The notes: generated by a model not told the origin, from the sequence alone. Shown: positions 1 through 9,229, counted from the stretch's first letter. The stretch is DNA of 64,000 nt from Psychromonas sp. SA13A (GCF_011378715.1 NZ_WTKU01000001.1:372001-436000); one strand, 5' to 3'. Made by a program: numbers and translations.

Positions 1-1
1 G

Positions 2-754
2 GTAGGTATCGGAAATGATGTCGGATTGAAAAACTACGAACGTATTTTTTCTAGATCGCGTTATTTAGATGCGATTACGATCACTTTTGCATTTGCTTTT
101 ATAGTTGTTGTTGTACAAAACTTAATCGGGCTATTTTTCGCAACGGCTTTATTTAGGTTACCTAGGATCCGTAATTTTAGCCGTGCAGCTTTATTCACTC
201 CTGCAATGATGTCTTTTGTTATTGTTGGTTATGTATGGCAGTTCATCTACTCGCCATATAGTGGAGGCCTAAATGCAATGTTGGTTTCTATTGGTTTAGA
301 GTCATTTCAACGACCATGGTTAGGCGACCCATCAACGGCATTATTTGCAATTACTGCGGCTCATATCTGGATGTTTGTTGGTTATTCCTGCGCCATATTC
401 TTAGCAGGTTATGCCAATATACCTACCGATATTCAAGAAGCTAGCCGATTAGATGGTGCATCTTCATGGCAGCGTTTTTGTCATATAGAGTTTCCACTTT
501 TGGCGCCAAGCATCACTATTAATATCGTATTAGCAACCATTGGTACATTAAAGACCTTTGAACTCCCTTTTATCATGACCGGTGGTGGTCCTGCAGGTGC
601 AACACGAACTTTAAGTCTAGAAATTATGACCAATTTATTTGGTCGTTATAAATTTGGTTTCGCAAGTGCACTTTCTATTGTCATGCTTATTGTGATTGTT
701 GTGGTTGTAACCTTAATGAATAAATACCTGCGCAATAGGGAGAACAACACATGA
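2..754 (+). CDS. Sugar ABC transporter inner-membrane permease, MalF/UgpA type (5' end outside window)
   Basis: Inner-membrane subunit of a CUT1-type carbohydrate importer. The reading frame is open from base 2 and the first in-window start (a TTG at 26) lies inside the conserved stretch GLKNYERIF that precedes the second membrane segment in MalF/UgpA proteins, so the true start is upstream of the window and about 50 residues are missing. Several hydrophobic segments are visible, and the cytoplasmic EAA loop that docks to the ATPase is clear (EASRLDGASSWQRF, then PLLAP). Its stop overlaps the start of the next permease by 4 bp (ATGA), so the two are translationally coupled. The sugar transported cannot be read from the permease; the binding protein is presumably upstream, outside the window. 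Confidence 0.9.
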   Translation, partial: VGIGNDVGLKNYERIFSRSRYLDAITITFAFAFIVVVVQNLIGLFFATALFRLPRIRNFSRAALFTPAMMSFVIVGYVWQFIYSPYSGGLNAMLVSIGLESFQRPWLGDPSTALFAITAAHIWMFVGYSCAIFLAGYANIPTDIQEASRLDGASSWQRFCHIEFPLLAPSITINIVLATIGTLKTFELPFIMTGGGPAGATRTLSLEIMTNLFGRYKFGFASALSIVMLIVIVVVVTLMNKYLRNRENNT

Positions 755-1632
755 GTATCTCCATGAATAAATCTTCATCAGGATCCCCAAAAGGTAACGG
801 TATGAAATTCACTGGTAAAACCGTATTTTCGGCTTCTGCGAATGTGTTTGTACTATTCCTCGTTATTGCGATGCTCATTCCTGTTGCCTATATGATTATG
901 ATGTCATTTAGAACCGGTTCGGAAATTGCACAAGATCCACTTGGTTTCCCGACTAGCTTATACTTTGGCAATTACATCAATGCCATGGATAAAATGAATT
1001 ATTTCCGTAGTGTAGTAAACTCGCTTGGCATTACCTTGTCTGTCACGGCATTAGTTTCATTACTTGGATCTATGGCTGCCTATCCTCTTGCTCGTCGTAC
1101 TAATGGTTTTTCCAAAGCGGTGATCATGTTAGTTTCCTTGGGTCTTGCGACTCCGAACTTTGTAAACATCACGCCTATTTATATCATCTTTCGGGATTTA
1201 GGTTTATTAGACAGTTACGTCGGTATTATTATTGTTTTTACCGCGTTGAACTTACCTTTATCTATTTTCTTTTATACCGGATTTATAAGCTCAGTTCCTA
1301 AAGAGCTAGAAGAAGCGGCACGTTTAGACAACTGTAGTAACTGGCAAATATATTGGCACGTGATCCGCCCTTTACTTGGTTCGGCTACAGCAACGTTATC
1401 GCTATTTGTGATGTTGATGGTGTGGAATGACTTCATATATCCACTACTTCTGTTAACAGATGAAAGTAAATTTACTGTGATGATTTCAGTTTATCGATTT
1501 GTAGGTAATCGAAGTATTGAACCAGATATGCTTTTCCCAGCAGCAGTATTAGGGTCATTACCGTTATTAATACTATTTGGATTTTTCCAACGTCGTATTT
1601 TGTCTGGTGTAACTGCAGGTGCAGTGAAATAG
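751..1632 (+). CDS. Sugar ABC transporter inner-membrane permease, MalG/UgpE type
   Basis: Second membrane subunit of the CUT1 importer, 293 aa, the normal family length. The first roughly 30 residues are polar, followed by six predicted membrane helices; the EAA loop is present (ELEEAARLDNCSNWQIY, then IRPLL). It pairs with the upstream MalF-type permease (4-bp overlap) and with the ATPase gene 93 bp downstream. Family knowledge: the two permeases form the heterodimeric channel and the EAA loops contact the MalK-type ATPase dimer. The substrate is unknown. Given the galactoside genes later in the window an oligosaccharide is plausible, but that is inference only. Confidence 0.92.
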   Translation: MSISMNKSSSGSPKGNGMKFTGKTVFSASANVFVLFLVIAMLIPVAYMIMMSFRTGSEIAQDPLGFPTSLYFGNYINAMDKMNYFRSVVNSLGITLSVTALVSLLGSMAAYPLARRTNGFSKAVIMLVSLGLATPNFVNITPIYIIFRDLGLLDSYVGIIIVFTALNLPLSIFFYTGFISSVPKELEEAARLDNCSNWQIYWHVIRPLLGSATATLSLFVMLMVWNDFIYPLLLLTDESKFTVMISVYRFVGNRSIEPDMLFPAAVLGSLPLLILFGFFQRRILSGVTAGAVK

Positions 1633-1725
1633 AGCAAACGTTATTTAAATCGTAATTGTTAGTGATTTAAATAATTATTTCCGGTTTTGAGCCAACGAGC
1701 TCGATAAAGATTAGGTGAGTAAAAA

Positions 1726-2823
1726 ATGGCTAATATTAATTTAAAAAATGTCACTAAAAGCTTTGGTGATGTAAAGATAATTCACGGTATAGACTTAGAT
1801 ATTAATGATGGTGAATTTGTTGTATTTGTTGGACCATCAGGCTGTGGTAAATCTACATTATTAAGACTGATTGCCGGTTTAGAAGATATTACTGACGGCG
1901 AAATATATATTGATAATGACTTAGTTAATGATGTAGATCCTGCAAAAAGAGGCGTAGCAATGGTATTTCAAAGCTATGCGCTTTACCCACATAAAACCGT
2001 TGAACAAAATATGGGTTTTGGTCTAAAAATGAGTGGCCATGACAAAGCATTCATTGATAAACAAGTTGCGATTGCAGCCAAGTCATTACAACTTGAAGAC
2101 TTGCTTAAACGCAAACCTAAAGCTTTATCAGGGGGTCAACGTCAACGCGTTGCAATAGGACGAGCCATTGTTCGTAACCCTAAAATATTCTTGTTTGATG
2201 AGCCATTATCCAATCTAGATGCGGAGCTAAGAGTAGATATGCGTTTACATATAGCTAAGCTTCATCAAGAACTAAAAAATACGATGGTTTATGTTACACA
2301 TGACCAAGTAGAAGCGATGACATTAGCCAGTAAAATAGTCGTATTAAGAGCGGGCCAAATTGAGCAAGTTGGTTCGCCACTGGAGCTTTACAATAAGCCA
2401 GGTAACTTGTTTGTAGCGGGTTTTATAGGGTCACCAAAGATGAACTTCATACCTTGTACAGTAGAATCTATTGATGAGCAGTTTATCAAGCTAGCCATAA
2501 TAAATAGCCAACCTATTTATTTACCTAAAACATATAAAAATTTGGTTGATAAAGTCGCTATAGGCAAAAACCTTACCCTTGGTATTCGCCCTGAGCACAT
2601 ACAAATTAATGATAGCCTACCAATTAAGCTTGATTTTCAGAGTGAAGTTGTAGAACGTTTGGGTAATAGTACTTACCTCTTTGGTCAAGCTGCTGGTATT
2701 GATGGCTTCCGCGTACATCAAACGGGTGATAGTGAAATTGCACCTTATCAGAAAATTGTATTAAGCTTTGACGTCGAAAGTTGTCATCTATTTGATGATA
2801 AAGAGCTTTCACTAACGAGCTAG
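1726..2823 (+). CDS. Sugar ABC transporter ATPase, MalK/UgpC type
   Basis: ATP-hydrolysing subunit that energises the importer encoded just upstream; 365 aa, usual for MalK/UgpC. Walker A is GPSGCGKST near residue 38, the Q-loop follows in VFQSYALYPH, the ABC signature is LSGGQRQRVAIGRA near residue 135, Walker B is IFLFDEP, and the H-loop is VTHDQVEAMT. After about residue 235 comes a C-terminal regulatory/TOBE region (FIGSPKMNF, GIRPEHI), typical of the CUT1 ATPases that service di- and oligosaccharide systems. A good ribosome-binding site is not obvious, but the AGGTGAG run at 1711-1717 is suitably placed. A rho-independent terminator follows the stop codon. Confidence 0.95.
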   Translation: MANINLKNVTKSFGDVKIIHGIDLDINDGEFVVFVGPSGCGKSTLLRLIAGLEDITDGEIYIDNDLVNDVDPAKRGVAMVFQSYALYPHKTVEQNMGFGLKMSGHDKAFIDKQVAIAAKSLQLEDLLKRKPKALSGGQRQRVAIGRAIVRNPKIFLFDEPLSNLDAELRVDMRLHIAKLHQELKNTMVYVTHDQVEAMTLASKIVVLRAGQIEQVGSPLELYNKPGNLFVAGFIGSPKMNFIPCTVESIDEQFIKLAIINSQPIYLPKTYKNLVDKVAIGKNLTLGIRPEHIQINDSLPIKLDFQSEVVERLGNSTYLFGQAAGIDGFRVHQTGDSEIAPYQKIVLSFDVESCHLFDDKELSLTS

Positions 2824-2851
2824 TGGCATCCTAAAATATGCATTCCCTGCC

Positions 2852-2886
2852 AAGCTCGTCATGATTTAATCAGGCGAGCTTTTATC
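2852..2886 (+). terminator. Rho-independent terminator of the CUT1 transporter operon
   Basis: Inverted repeat AAGCTCGTC / GGCGAGCTT (9 bp, one G-T pair, 12-nt loop) followed by a T-rich tract, 28 bp after the ATPase stop codon. Confidence 0.7.
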
Positions 2887-3454
2887 TAAATTGTTATGTA
2901 ATTTATCGTTTAATCCCCAACAATACCTTCTCTAGCAAGACCTATAGTAATCAATAATACTTATCTACTCTTTAAGACGAAAAAGAAGCCCTTTAAAGGC
3001 CTCACCACAAGCTAGTTGATACTTATCATCATTCTTTTAATACCTAGCACTAAGCCTCTAAACTTATGATCATTTTCGGATTAAAAATAGGTATTAACAT
3101 ATTCATCCTCAATGACTCACACTAATCATTTTTCCATCGACAGACTCTCGACTATTGGCAGTGTGATAACGAGTAAAACCAGATCTATTAGTACCCATTT
3201 CATTTAACATGCAATCAAATATTAGGCAGGAAAAATGGATCAAATTAAAATGGATCAAATTAATATTAATTGGAATGGACATGACTTTATCAAAGTGAAT
3301 ACTCTCCTTCTTGAGTAAAGTCTATTCTTGAGCAGATGGTGTTAAAAATTTTAGGCTGTTAAAACCTATTACCAGAAAATGTTGTCATAAAGTATTGCCA
3401 GGAAAAGTTGTCGTTTAGACTAATGAAAAACATTAATAATTAGCTAATGAAATT
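2887..3454. other. Non-coding stretch between two transporter operons
   Basis: No credible gene on either strand. It contains a perfect 15-bp tandem duplication (AAAATGGATCAAATT at 3232-3246 and 3247-3261) and two similar 15-mers, CCAGAAAATGTTGTC (3372-3386) and CCAGGAAAAGTTGTC (3398-3412), spaced 26 bp apart. The second pair could be the repeated end of a lost insertion sequence, but no transposase remnant was found. Confidence 0.5.
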
Positions 3455-3460
3455 AAAAAA

Positions 3461-3484
3461 GTAGGGATCAGTATTGATCCCTGC
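3461..3484 (-). terminator. Terminator of the ribose-type ABC operon
   Basis: A 9-bp stem (GCAGGGATC / GATCCCTAC, one G-T pair) with a 6-nt loop. On the minus strand it is followed directly by TTTTTTAATTT, and it lies about 60 bp beyond the stop codon of the permease gene at 3544. The flanking sequence would also allow it to act weakly on the plus strand. Confidence 0.75.
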
Positions 3485-3543
3485 TTTTATTTATCACCTA
3501 TTTAACTAACAGAAGGCTTACCAGAATTTATATTTCTACCTGT

Positions 3544-4536
3544 TTAAGTTCTTTTCATTGCAACCGTCATGGCGAATACAATAATCAGCCCTTTACTAAC
3601 AAGCTGGTAAAAATAAGGCACGCCTAACATGTTTTGACCGTTTAAGACTAAAGCAACAATTAGCGTTCCTAGCAATGTTCCTGCAAGTCGCCCTTCACCA
3701 CCTTTTAAGCTAGTACCACCTAGAATAACCGCGGTTAATGCATCAAGTTCATAACCATTACCTGCAGCTGGAATACCTGCATATGTTTGGGCTGCAAGTA
3801 AAATACCCGCGATACCGGCAAGTAGAGCCATAATGCAATAGACTAAAATTCGAGTTTTGACGACATTGATACCCGATAAACGTGCGGTCTCTTGGTTGTT
3901 ACCAATAGCATAAACATTACGACCAAATTGCGTATATTTCATCATAAATGCAATGATCACCAATACCGCTATCATAATCACAATAGGAGCAGGAATACCT
4001 ACGATAGAGCCTGTCCCCATAAAACGGATAATTTCTGATTCGAAAGGTTGAGGCTGGCCACCAATGATAATATAAGCAATACCACGTACTAAGCTCATAC
4101 TACCTAGAGTAATAATAAAAGGGTTAATCTTTAATACCGAGATAAAGAAACCATTAAATAAACCAACACTGATAGCACCAACAAAAGTAAGCATTAGAGA
4201 AATGGTTAAGCCTAATCCTGCGTTAAGGCTGACACAGAGTATTACACTACAAAATGCGACCACTGAACCTACTGATAAATCAATACCATCACTGATCAGT
4301 ACAACGGTCATACCAAAAGAAATAATACCAATGACGGCTGTGCCTAATAAAATATCTTTGAAATTGGTGATAGTGAAAAAATATGGGCTCAGATAAGAGA
4401 GCACCATAATGAGCACCACGCAGGCAATAGATAATTTAGCTAAATAACTAGATGTTAATAACTGAAAAAGAGAATTAAGTGGTTTTTTAGCCACTAATTC
4501 TTCACTTGTCGTGGTTGAATTTGGGTTATTACTCAT
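3544..4536 (-). CDS. Ribose/galactose-type (CUT2) ABC transporter permease, RbsC-like
   Basis: Single permease type of a CUT2 monosaccharide importer, 330 aa. After a polar N-terminus of about 30 residues there are around ten hydrophobic segments; the family-conserved regions are present (GMTVVLISDGIDLSVGS near residue 75, GRNVYAIGNN, and GGTSLKGGEGRLAGTLLGT near residue 280). CUT2 permeases homodimerise, so one gene suffices. Its start overlaps the end of the ATPase gene by 4 bp, giving the order binding protein - ATPase - permease on the minus strand. The location next to the sugar-acid catabolic operon and a shared operator upstream of the binding-protein gene suggest that it imports the sugar degraded by that operon. 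Confidence 0.92.
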   Translation of the reverse strand: MSNNPNSTTTSEELVAKKPLNSLFQLLTSSYLAKLSIACVVLIMVLSYLSPYFFTITNFKDILLGTAVIGIISFGMTVVLISDGIDLSVGSVVAFCSVILCVSLNAGLGLTISLMLTFVGAISVGLFNGFFISVLKINPFIITLGSMSLVRGIAYIIIGGQPQPFESEIIRFMGTGSIVGIPAPIVIMIAVLVIIAFMMKYTQFGRNVYAIGNNQETARLSGINVVKTRILVYCIMALLAGIAGILLAAQTYAGIPAAGNGYELDALTAVILGGTSLKGGEGRLAGTLLGTLIVALVLNGQNMLGVPYFYQLVSKGLIIVFAMTVAMKRT

Positions 4537-6068
4537 TGTGCGACTCCTAATTCTTGCTCTGTATGAATTCCATTCATTGCCAAATAAATATCGTTATGAT
4601 CATATTCGCTACGTGTAAACTCTTTAAATATTTCACCTTTATAAATAGTAATAATTCGGTCAGACACATGCATCAACTCAGTGATATAAGAAGATGTATA
4701 AAGAATGCCTCTGCCTTCTGCTGCAATTTCTTGAATTAATTTATTAACATCAAGTTTGGCAGCGACATCAATACCAGCCGTAGGCTCACACATAATTATT
4801 ATTTTAGAGTTGAGTTGTAACCACTTTGCAATAATGGCTTTTTGTTGATTTCCGCCACTTAAGTTTTTAATGACTTTTTCTTCTGATTCAGTTTTTATAT
4901 TTAATTTTTCAATAAAAGATCGTGAATCAAGTACCTCTTGGTTATTTTTGATCAAAGAAAATACTTTGTTTTTTTGTCCATTTGGAATGCAAATATTATC
5001 TTTCACACTAAGTTCAAGAAACTCACCATTTGATTGCCTATCATCAGAAACAAAACCTAATCCATAGTTAATAGCATTAATTGGGTTATTGATTTTGGCC
5101 TGCTTTCCTTCGATTTCAATTTCACCAGAAATTCGTTTTTTCAGCCCATAAATACTTTCAAAAACATCTTCAACACCAGAACCACCTAAACCTGCAAAAC
5201 CAAGGATCTCTCCCTTGTGAAGTTTGAAAGTAACATTCTTAACATTAGCAACATTAAGGTTCTTAGCTTCTAACAACACTTCATCTGATACTGATGTCTG
5301 AGAACTATCATTAATATCTTTATGATGCTCAAACTCGGTTTGATCAGTAATGCCGCTCATACTTTCAATAATCCGATCGGCTGAGAAATCTTTTTTATCG
5401 CCTTCAACGATATTGCTACCATCACGAATAATGGATATTTTATCGCATATCTCTATGACTTCTTTTAATCGATGGGAAATGAAAACAACGCTACAACCTT
5501 GGGATTTAAGTTTGTTCATCAACTTAAACAATCGCTCTACATCACCTTGACGAAGTGTTGTGGTCGGCTCATCCATTAATAATATTTTCGGATTTTTTGA
5601 ACAAGCTTTTACTATTTCTACCAATTGCTTTTCTTCCGCAGATAACTCAGAAATTAATGCCTTACAGTCAATATTCAACTCCAGCATTTTTAATAAACTA
5701 GTGGCATCTTCATTCATTTTTTTGAAATCAACGATGCCATATTTTTTGGGCATATTATCTAAAAATATATTTTCAGACACTGTCATATAAGGCATTAACC
5801 GACGATGTTGAAATATAATACTAATACCCAGTGCCTGTGCTTTTTGTGGATTAATATTGTTAATTTTTTCTCCATTAACAAAAATCTCTCCAGAGTCTGG
5901 CGCATAAGCTCCGTATATAACATTTAATAAAGTCGATTTCCCGGCACCATTTGATCCTACTAATCCAATAATTTCACCTTTATTAAAATTAAGAGAGATC
6001 CCTTTTAATGCTTTGGTACCATCAAAGCTTTTAACAACATTGTTAATTCTTAGTGCTGTATTATCCAT
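4533..6068 (-). CDS. Ribose/galactose-type (CUT2) ABC transporter ATPase, RbsA/MglA-like, two nucleotide-binding domains
   Basis: 511-aa double ATPase. The N-terminal domain has Walker A GSNGAGKST near residue 38 and Walker B ILLMDEP; its signature motif is degenerate (LSAEEKQLVEI where many relatives have LSAGQQQ). The C-terminal domain lacks a normal Walker A, as usual in RbsA/MglA (GLGGSGVEDVFE), but keeps LSGGNQQKAIIAKWL and a Walker-B-like IIMCEPTAGID. This asymmetry, with one canonical and one decayed site, is known for the family. Encoded between the binding protein (104 bp gap holding a stem-loop) and the permease (4-bp overlap). Confidence 0.94.
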   Translation of the reverse strand: MDNTALRINNVVKSFDGTKALKGISLNFNKGEIIGLVGSNGAGKSTLLNVIYGAYAPDSGEIFVNGEKINNINPQKAQALGISIIFQHRRLMPYMTVSENIFLDNMPKKYGIVDFKKMNEDATSLLKMLELNIDCKALISELSAEEKQLVEIVKACSKNPKILLMDEPTTTLRQGDVERLFKLMNKLKSQGCSVVFISHRLKEVIEICDKISIIRDGSNIVEGDKKDFSADRIIESMSGITDQTEFEHHKDINDSSQTSVSDEVLLEAKNLNVANVKNVTFKLHKGEILGFAGLGGSGVEDVFESIYGLKKRISGEIEIEGKQAKINNPINAINYGLGFVSDDRQSNGEFLELSVKDNICIPNGQKNKVFSLIKNNQEVLDSRSFIEKLNIKTESEEKVIKNLSGGNQQKAIIAKWLQLNSKIIIMCEPTAGIDVAAKLDVNKLIQEIAAEGRGILYTSSYITELMHVSDRIITIYKGEIFKEFTRSEYDHNDIYLAMNGIHTEQELGVAQ

Positions 6069-6122
6069 AACTCAACCTAGTACTTTATGGTGTATTAATC
6101 AGAATTGATCATTAAGGTAATA

Positions 6123-6162
6123 TTAATAAGCATGATAATTAAGGTATTAGCATGCTTATTAA
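6123..6162 (-). promoter_or_regulatory. Intercistronic stem-loop after the binding-protein gene
   Basis: Perfect 12-bp inverted repeat (TTAATAAGCATG / CATGCTTATTAA, 16-nt loop) between the binding-protein and ATPase genes, with no long T-run on the minus strand. Such hairpins often protect the upstream mRNA so that binding protein is made in excess over membrane parts; that role here is inference. Confidence 0.55.
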
Positions 6163-6171
6163 ACTAAATAG

Positions 6172-7098
6172 TTAGTCGAAATTTAAGAACTCTAAATTTT
6201 CCTCAACATTATCTTTAGTCACTAAAACACCTGTTGTTTTAACAATAAACGGAACGGGACGGTTATGATTCAAAATATCTAAAAGAGTTACCGCAAGAGC
6301 GCCGTAATTGTATGAATGCATAGCAAACACCCCCGTAATTACTTTGTCTTTTTTTAATTCTTTATAGATACTCGTACTTTCCACCACTGTAACTGATTTG
6401 ATTTTCCCTTCCATATGCGCATTTTCAATACCGCGTACAATGCCTAATGCACTCGTATCTTCAATAGAAATAAAACCTTTAATATCTGGGTTTGCTTGAA
6501 TAGTTGCAGCCGTCCAGTTCATTGCTTTAATAGTGTCGTAACCTGGACCAGCCTCTGTAACTACTTTGATTTCTGGATATTCTGCAAATGCTTTATAGAA
6601 ACCTTTTACGCGGTCTTCTGATGGTGGGATAGGATCTGGAAATTTATTAATAGCAACTTTACCTTTACCACCAATAGATTCAGCTAATTGTTTAGCTGCA
6701 AAATAACCCGCAGCAACATCATCACCACCAACTTGGCTTTCAGCTTTTGAATCAGGCTGAACTGAATCCATAGTAACTACTTTCATTCCAAGAGAATGAG
6801 CTAGTTCAACACCTGCAACACCTGCAGCTTGTGTGGTTGAGCCTAAGATTAAAAGCTTTGCTCCTCTTTTTGAGAAGTTTCTAATAATTTCTAACTCTTT
6901 TACTGGGTCATCATTTGAAGATGCATCCATGAAATCATAACCTAATCGCTTTGCATTTTCTGAAGCACCACGTAGCATGCTTTGTTGAAATGAATCCGAT
7001 TGATTATGCTGCATCAAAGCAATGACTTCAGGAGCAGCAGTCGCATTGAGACTAAAACCAGCTATTGCAGCGATCAATAAAGTTGATAGTTTTTTCAT
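6172..7098 (-). CDS. Periplasmic sugar-binding protein of the CUT2 importer (RbsB family)
   Basis: 308 aa with a clear signal peptide (MKKLSTLLIAAIAGFSLNATAAP, cleavage after the AxA motif near residue 22). The mature part is a type-I periplasmic binding protein: ALMQHNQSDSFQQSMLRGASENAKRLG, with later GVAGVELAHSLGMKVVTMDS and DIKGFISIEDTSALGIVRG, the usual ribose-binding-protein segments. It is the first gene of the importer operon; an operator-like palindrome lies about 205 bp upstream of its start. The ligand is not predictable from sequence; the neighbouring enzymes point to a galactose-derived or anhydro-galactose sugar. Confidence 0.93.
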   Translation of the reverse strand: MKKLSTLLIAAIAGFSLNATAAPEVIALMQHNQSDSFQQSMLRGASENAKRLGYDFMDASSNDDPVKELEIIRNFSKRGAKLLILGSTTQAAGVAGVELAHSLGMKVVTMDSVQPDSKAESQVGGDDVAAGYFAAKQLAESIGGKGKVAINKFPDPIPPSEDRVKGFYKAFAEYPEIKVVTEAGPGYDTIKAMNWTAATIQANPDIKGFISIEDTSALGIVRGIENAHMEGKIKSVTVVESTSIYKELKKDKVITGVFAMHSYNYGALAVTLLDILNHNRPVPFIVKTTGVLVTKDNVEENLEFLNFD

Positions 7099-7304
7099 TT
7101 TAAGATTCCTTGTTAAATTAAACTGTATGTTATTTAGGTTTAAGGGGATCGTTATAAATAATGCTTAATAGATAATAACGATGTTGTTTAAAAAATATTT
7201 TATGTTTAAAAATTAACCTATTAATAATGAAACTGAGACGAGTTTAAATGCAATAAAATCATTTTATTGTGATCGCCCTACCGATTGTTTTTTATACGGA
7301 ATGA

Positions 7305-7320
7305 TTCCCATATAGTGGAA
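7305..7320. promoter_or_regulatory. Operator copy 1 (TTCCCATATAGTGGAA)
   Basis: Imperfect palindrome TTCC-N8-GGAA in the 525-bp gap upstream of the importer operon. It matches two further copies in the 10.4-10.7 kb divergent promoter region (TTCCCACATGATGGAA and the inverted CTCCCATATGATGGAA). The rest of the gap (7099-7550) is very AT-rich and shows no gene. Confidence 0.65.
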
Positions 7321-7550
7321 CAAAATTGATCTAGATTAATTATTATCGATAAATCTAAGAAAAATATTGATTTTTAAATCTTACTAAGAAGTGTGATAAC
7401 TATTTTTTAAATATGAATTTAAGTTGGTGAGAAATTTAAATAAAGAAGGTGAAATAAGAGGATTGATTAGATGACAAAGAGACGCTACTGAAAATTAAAA
7501 AGACACATCAACTCAAATCATAAGCTATTGTTTATTAGTTAAAATTAAAT

Positions 7551-7579
7551 TTTATAGGCTAGGTAGACTAGCCTATAAA
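7551..7579 (-). terminator. Terminator of the kinase/aldolase operon
   Basis: An 11-bp stem (TTTATAGGCTA / TAGCCTATAAA, 7-nt loop) followed on the minus strand by a T-rich tract, 45 bp after the aldolase stop. It separates the catabolic operon from the importer operon, which therefore has its own promoter. Confidence 0.7.
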
Positions 7580-7623
7580 TAATAATAAATAGTGCAATTA
7601 AAATAGACTATTTGATTCTTTTT

Positions 7624-8262
7624 TTAATTAAGACTTTCATTATAAGCAGTAACAAATGCTTTGGCATTGTTACGAATTTCATCATCACTCATGGATGGAG
7701 AATATAAAGCAGATCCTAAACCAAAGCCTAATGCGCCGAGATCTAAATAAGGTTTCATACTTTCTATGGTTGGATTGATACCACCAACAGGCATACAAAT
7801 TGTCTTCGGTGGAAGTACCGATTTTAATGCTTTAAACCCATCTAAACCCAACGCGGAAACCGGGAAAATCTTTATACCAGTTGCACCAGCAGCCAAAGCG
7901 GAAAAAGCTTCTGAAGGTGTAGCAATACCAGGGAATACTGCGCAGCCTGCAGCTGCAGATAAATGGACAACTTCTTGATTAAAATTAGGTGTTACCACTA
8001 AGTTGGCACCCGTCGCAATCACTTGTTTCGCCTGCTCGCCGGTTGTCACTGTACCTGCACCGACTAAATATTCGTCTCCAAATTTTTCAACTAACTTCTT
8101 AATACTCTCAAGCGCATTTGGGCTATTTAATGGTACCTCTATCATAGTGAAACCTTCACTAATTAGGATTTCCGTCACGCGTATTACTGCATCTGATTCT
8201 ACCCCTCTAATAATTGCAATAAGAGGTAAATGGTCTTCTAACTTAAACTTATTTTTTAACAT
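7624..8262 (-). CDS. dgoA: 2-dehydro-3-deoxy-6-phosphogalactonate aldolase (KDPGal aldolase, DgoA type)
   Basis: Class I aldolase of the KDPG/KDPGal family, 212 aa. It splits the 6-phosphate of 2-keto-3-deoxygalactonate to pyruvate and glyceraldehyde-3-phosphate in the cytoplasm. The general acid/base glutamate is in MIEVPLNSP (E42), the Schiff-base lysine in IKIFP (K131), with GAGTV, VTPN, PVGGIN and GLGSALY at the expected places. The DgoA-like motifs (EVPLNSP, GLGSALY) favour KDPGal over KDPG, though the family is promiscuous. The ATG has a good GAAGGTGAT ribosome-binding site and lies 14 bp inside the end of the kinase gene, so the two are coupled. It is the last gene of the operon. In the carrageenan literature the equivalent enzyme is called DauD. 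Confidence 0.88.
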   Translation of the reverse strand: MLKNKFKLEDHLPLIAIIRGVESDAVIRVTEILISEGFTMIEVPLNSPNALESIKKLVEKFGDEYLVGAGTVTTGEQAKQVIATGANLVVTPNFNQEVVHLSAAAGCAVFPGIATPSEAFSALAAGATGIKIFPVSALGLDGFKALKSVLPPKTICMPVGGINPTIESMKPYLDLGALGFGLGSALYSPSMSDDEIRNNAKAFVTAYNESLN

Positions 8263-9190
8263 TATTAATCACCTTCTTCAGTTCTATCATGCCCTTAATG
8301 AAACAATCATCACCATTAACATAAGTATTTTTTATACCAAACTCAGAACAAGCAAGTTGATAGGAACGGCATAAATTTTCACTGCCAACTAAATAAAGAT
8401 GCTCATCCGTTTCATTCATCGTGTTTTTTAATGCGCTTAACTCTTTGCCTATTAACATACCTGACAAATACTCTAATACCTGATCATCAGACAGGTTATT
8501 AAAGAGTCGATGGGTTCTAACCAAAAATAATGCATTACTTAGCAGCCCTGATTGTCCTTCATTAAGCCCTCTAATAAATGCTTTCCCAAGCTCATGGGGC
8601 TGAGGTAGTTCAGATAAGCCTCGACCTAAAATCGAATATTGGGACAATATAGAGTAGAGCTCACCTGTCATATAAGTTGAAAATGAGCTTAATTTCCCAT
8701 TTTTCATAACCGCATGTTTACTATGAGTACCTGGTAATATTGATAAAAAAGAAGTAGATTCAAGCAGATAAGAAAGGCCAATTAATTGGATTTCTTCACC
8801 GCGCATAACATCATATTGATCACCGTTCGATTGATGGCTAACCCCGGGAAAAATAACAGCCGACGCCCCCCACGGTAATAAAAATTGATAAGCAGTTGAA
8901 GCAAGGTTAATTAAGTCAACGGGCGTAGCTTGATAATTTACATCATGCCAGCCTTGTTTTGAGCCAACCATACCCGCCATGAAAATAGGCAAACTTTTAA
9001 ACTCTGCTAACCATCCAGATAATATTTCCTCTAGTTGCTTTGCAAAGCCTCCCTCCTTCACTTGTAGTAGACCTAATTTTTCTTCTTTTTTATCAACAAC
9101 ATCATTGTTTGCATCCATAGCGAATACTCTAAAATTTGTTGTTCCCCAGTCTATGATCAACCAACTTATTTCTCGTTTGTTTAAATTCAT
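8249..9190 (-). CDS. dgoK: 2-dehydro-3-deoxygalactonokinase (DgoK family)
   Basis: 313-aa sugar-acid kinase of the DgoK family (usual length about 290-310). The N-terminal phosphate-binding signature is WLIIDWGTTNFRVFAMD, followed by a family-typical FMAGMVGSKQGW and, near the middle, LPGTHSKHAVMKNGKLSSFSTYMTGELYSIL. It phosphorylates 2-keto-3-deoxygalactonate at C6, providing the substrate of the aldolase encoded with a 14-bp overlap downstream. The AAGGG ribosome-binding site 7-8 bp before the ATG supports this start. It is the middle gene of the minus-strand operon, 39 bp after the cycloisomerase gene. Confidence 0.9.
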   Translation of the reverse strand: MNLNKREISWLIIDWGTTNFRVFAMDANNDVVDKKEEKLGLLQVKEGGFAKQLEEILSGWLAEFKSLPIFMAGMVGSKQGWHDVNYQATPVDLINLASTAYQFLLPWGASAVIFPGVSHQSNGDQYDVMRGEEIQLIGLSYLLESTSFLSILPGTHSKHAVMKNGKLSSFSTYMTGELYSILSQYSILGRGLSELPQPHELGKAFIRGLNEGQSGLLSNALFLVRTHRLFNNLSDDQVLEYLSGMLIGKELSALKNTMNETDEHLYLVGSENLCRSYQLACSEFGIKNTYVNGDDCFIKGMIELKKVINNVKK

Positions 9191-9229
9191 TTCAGACCCT
9201 TTAATTAAAGTGAAAATAATTTTATTAAC

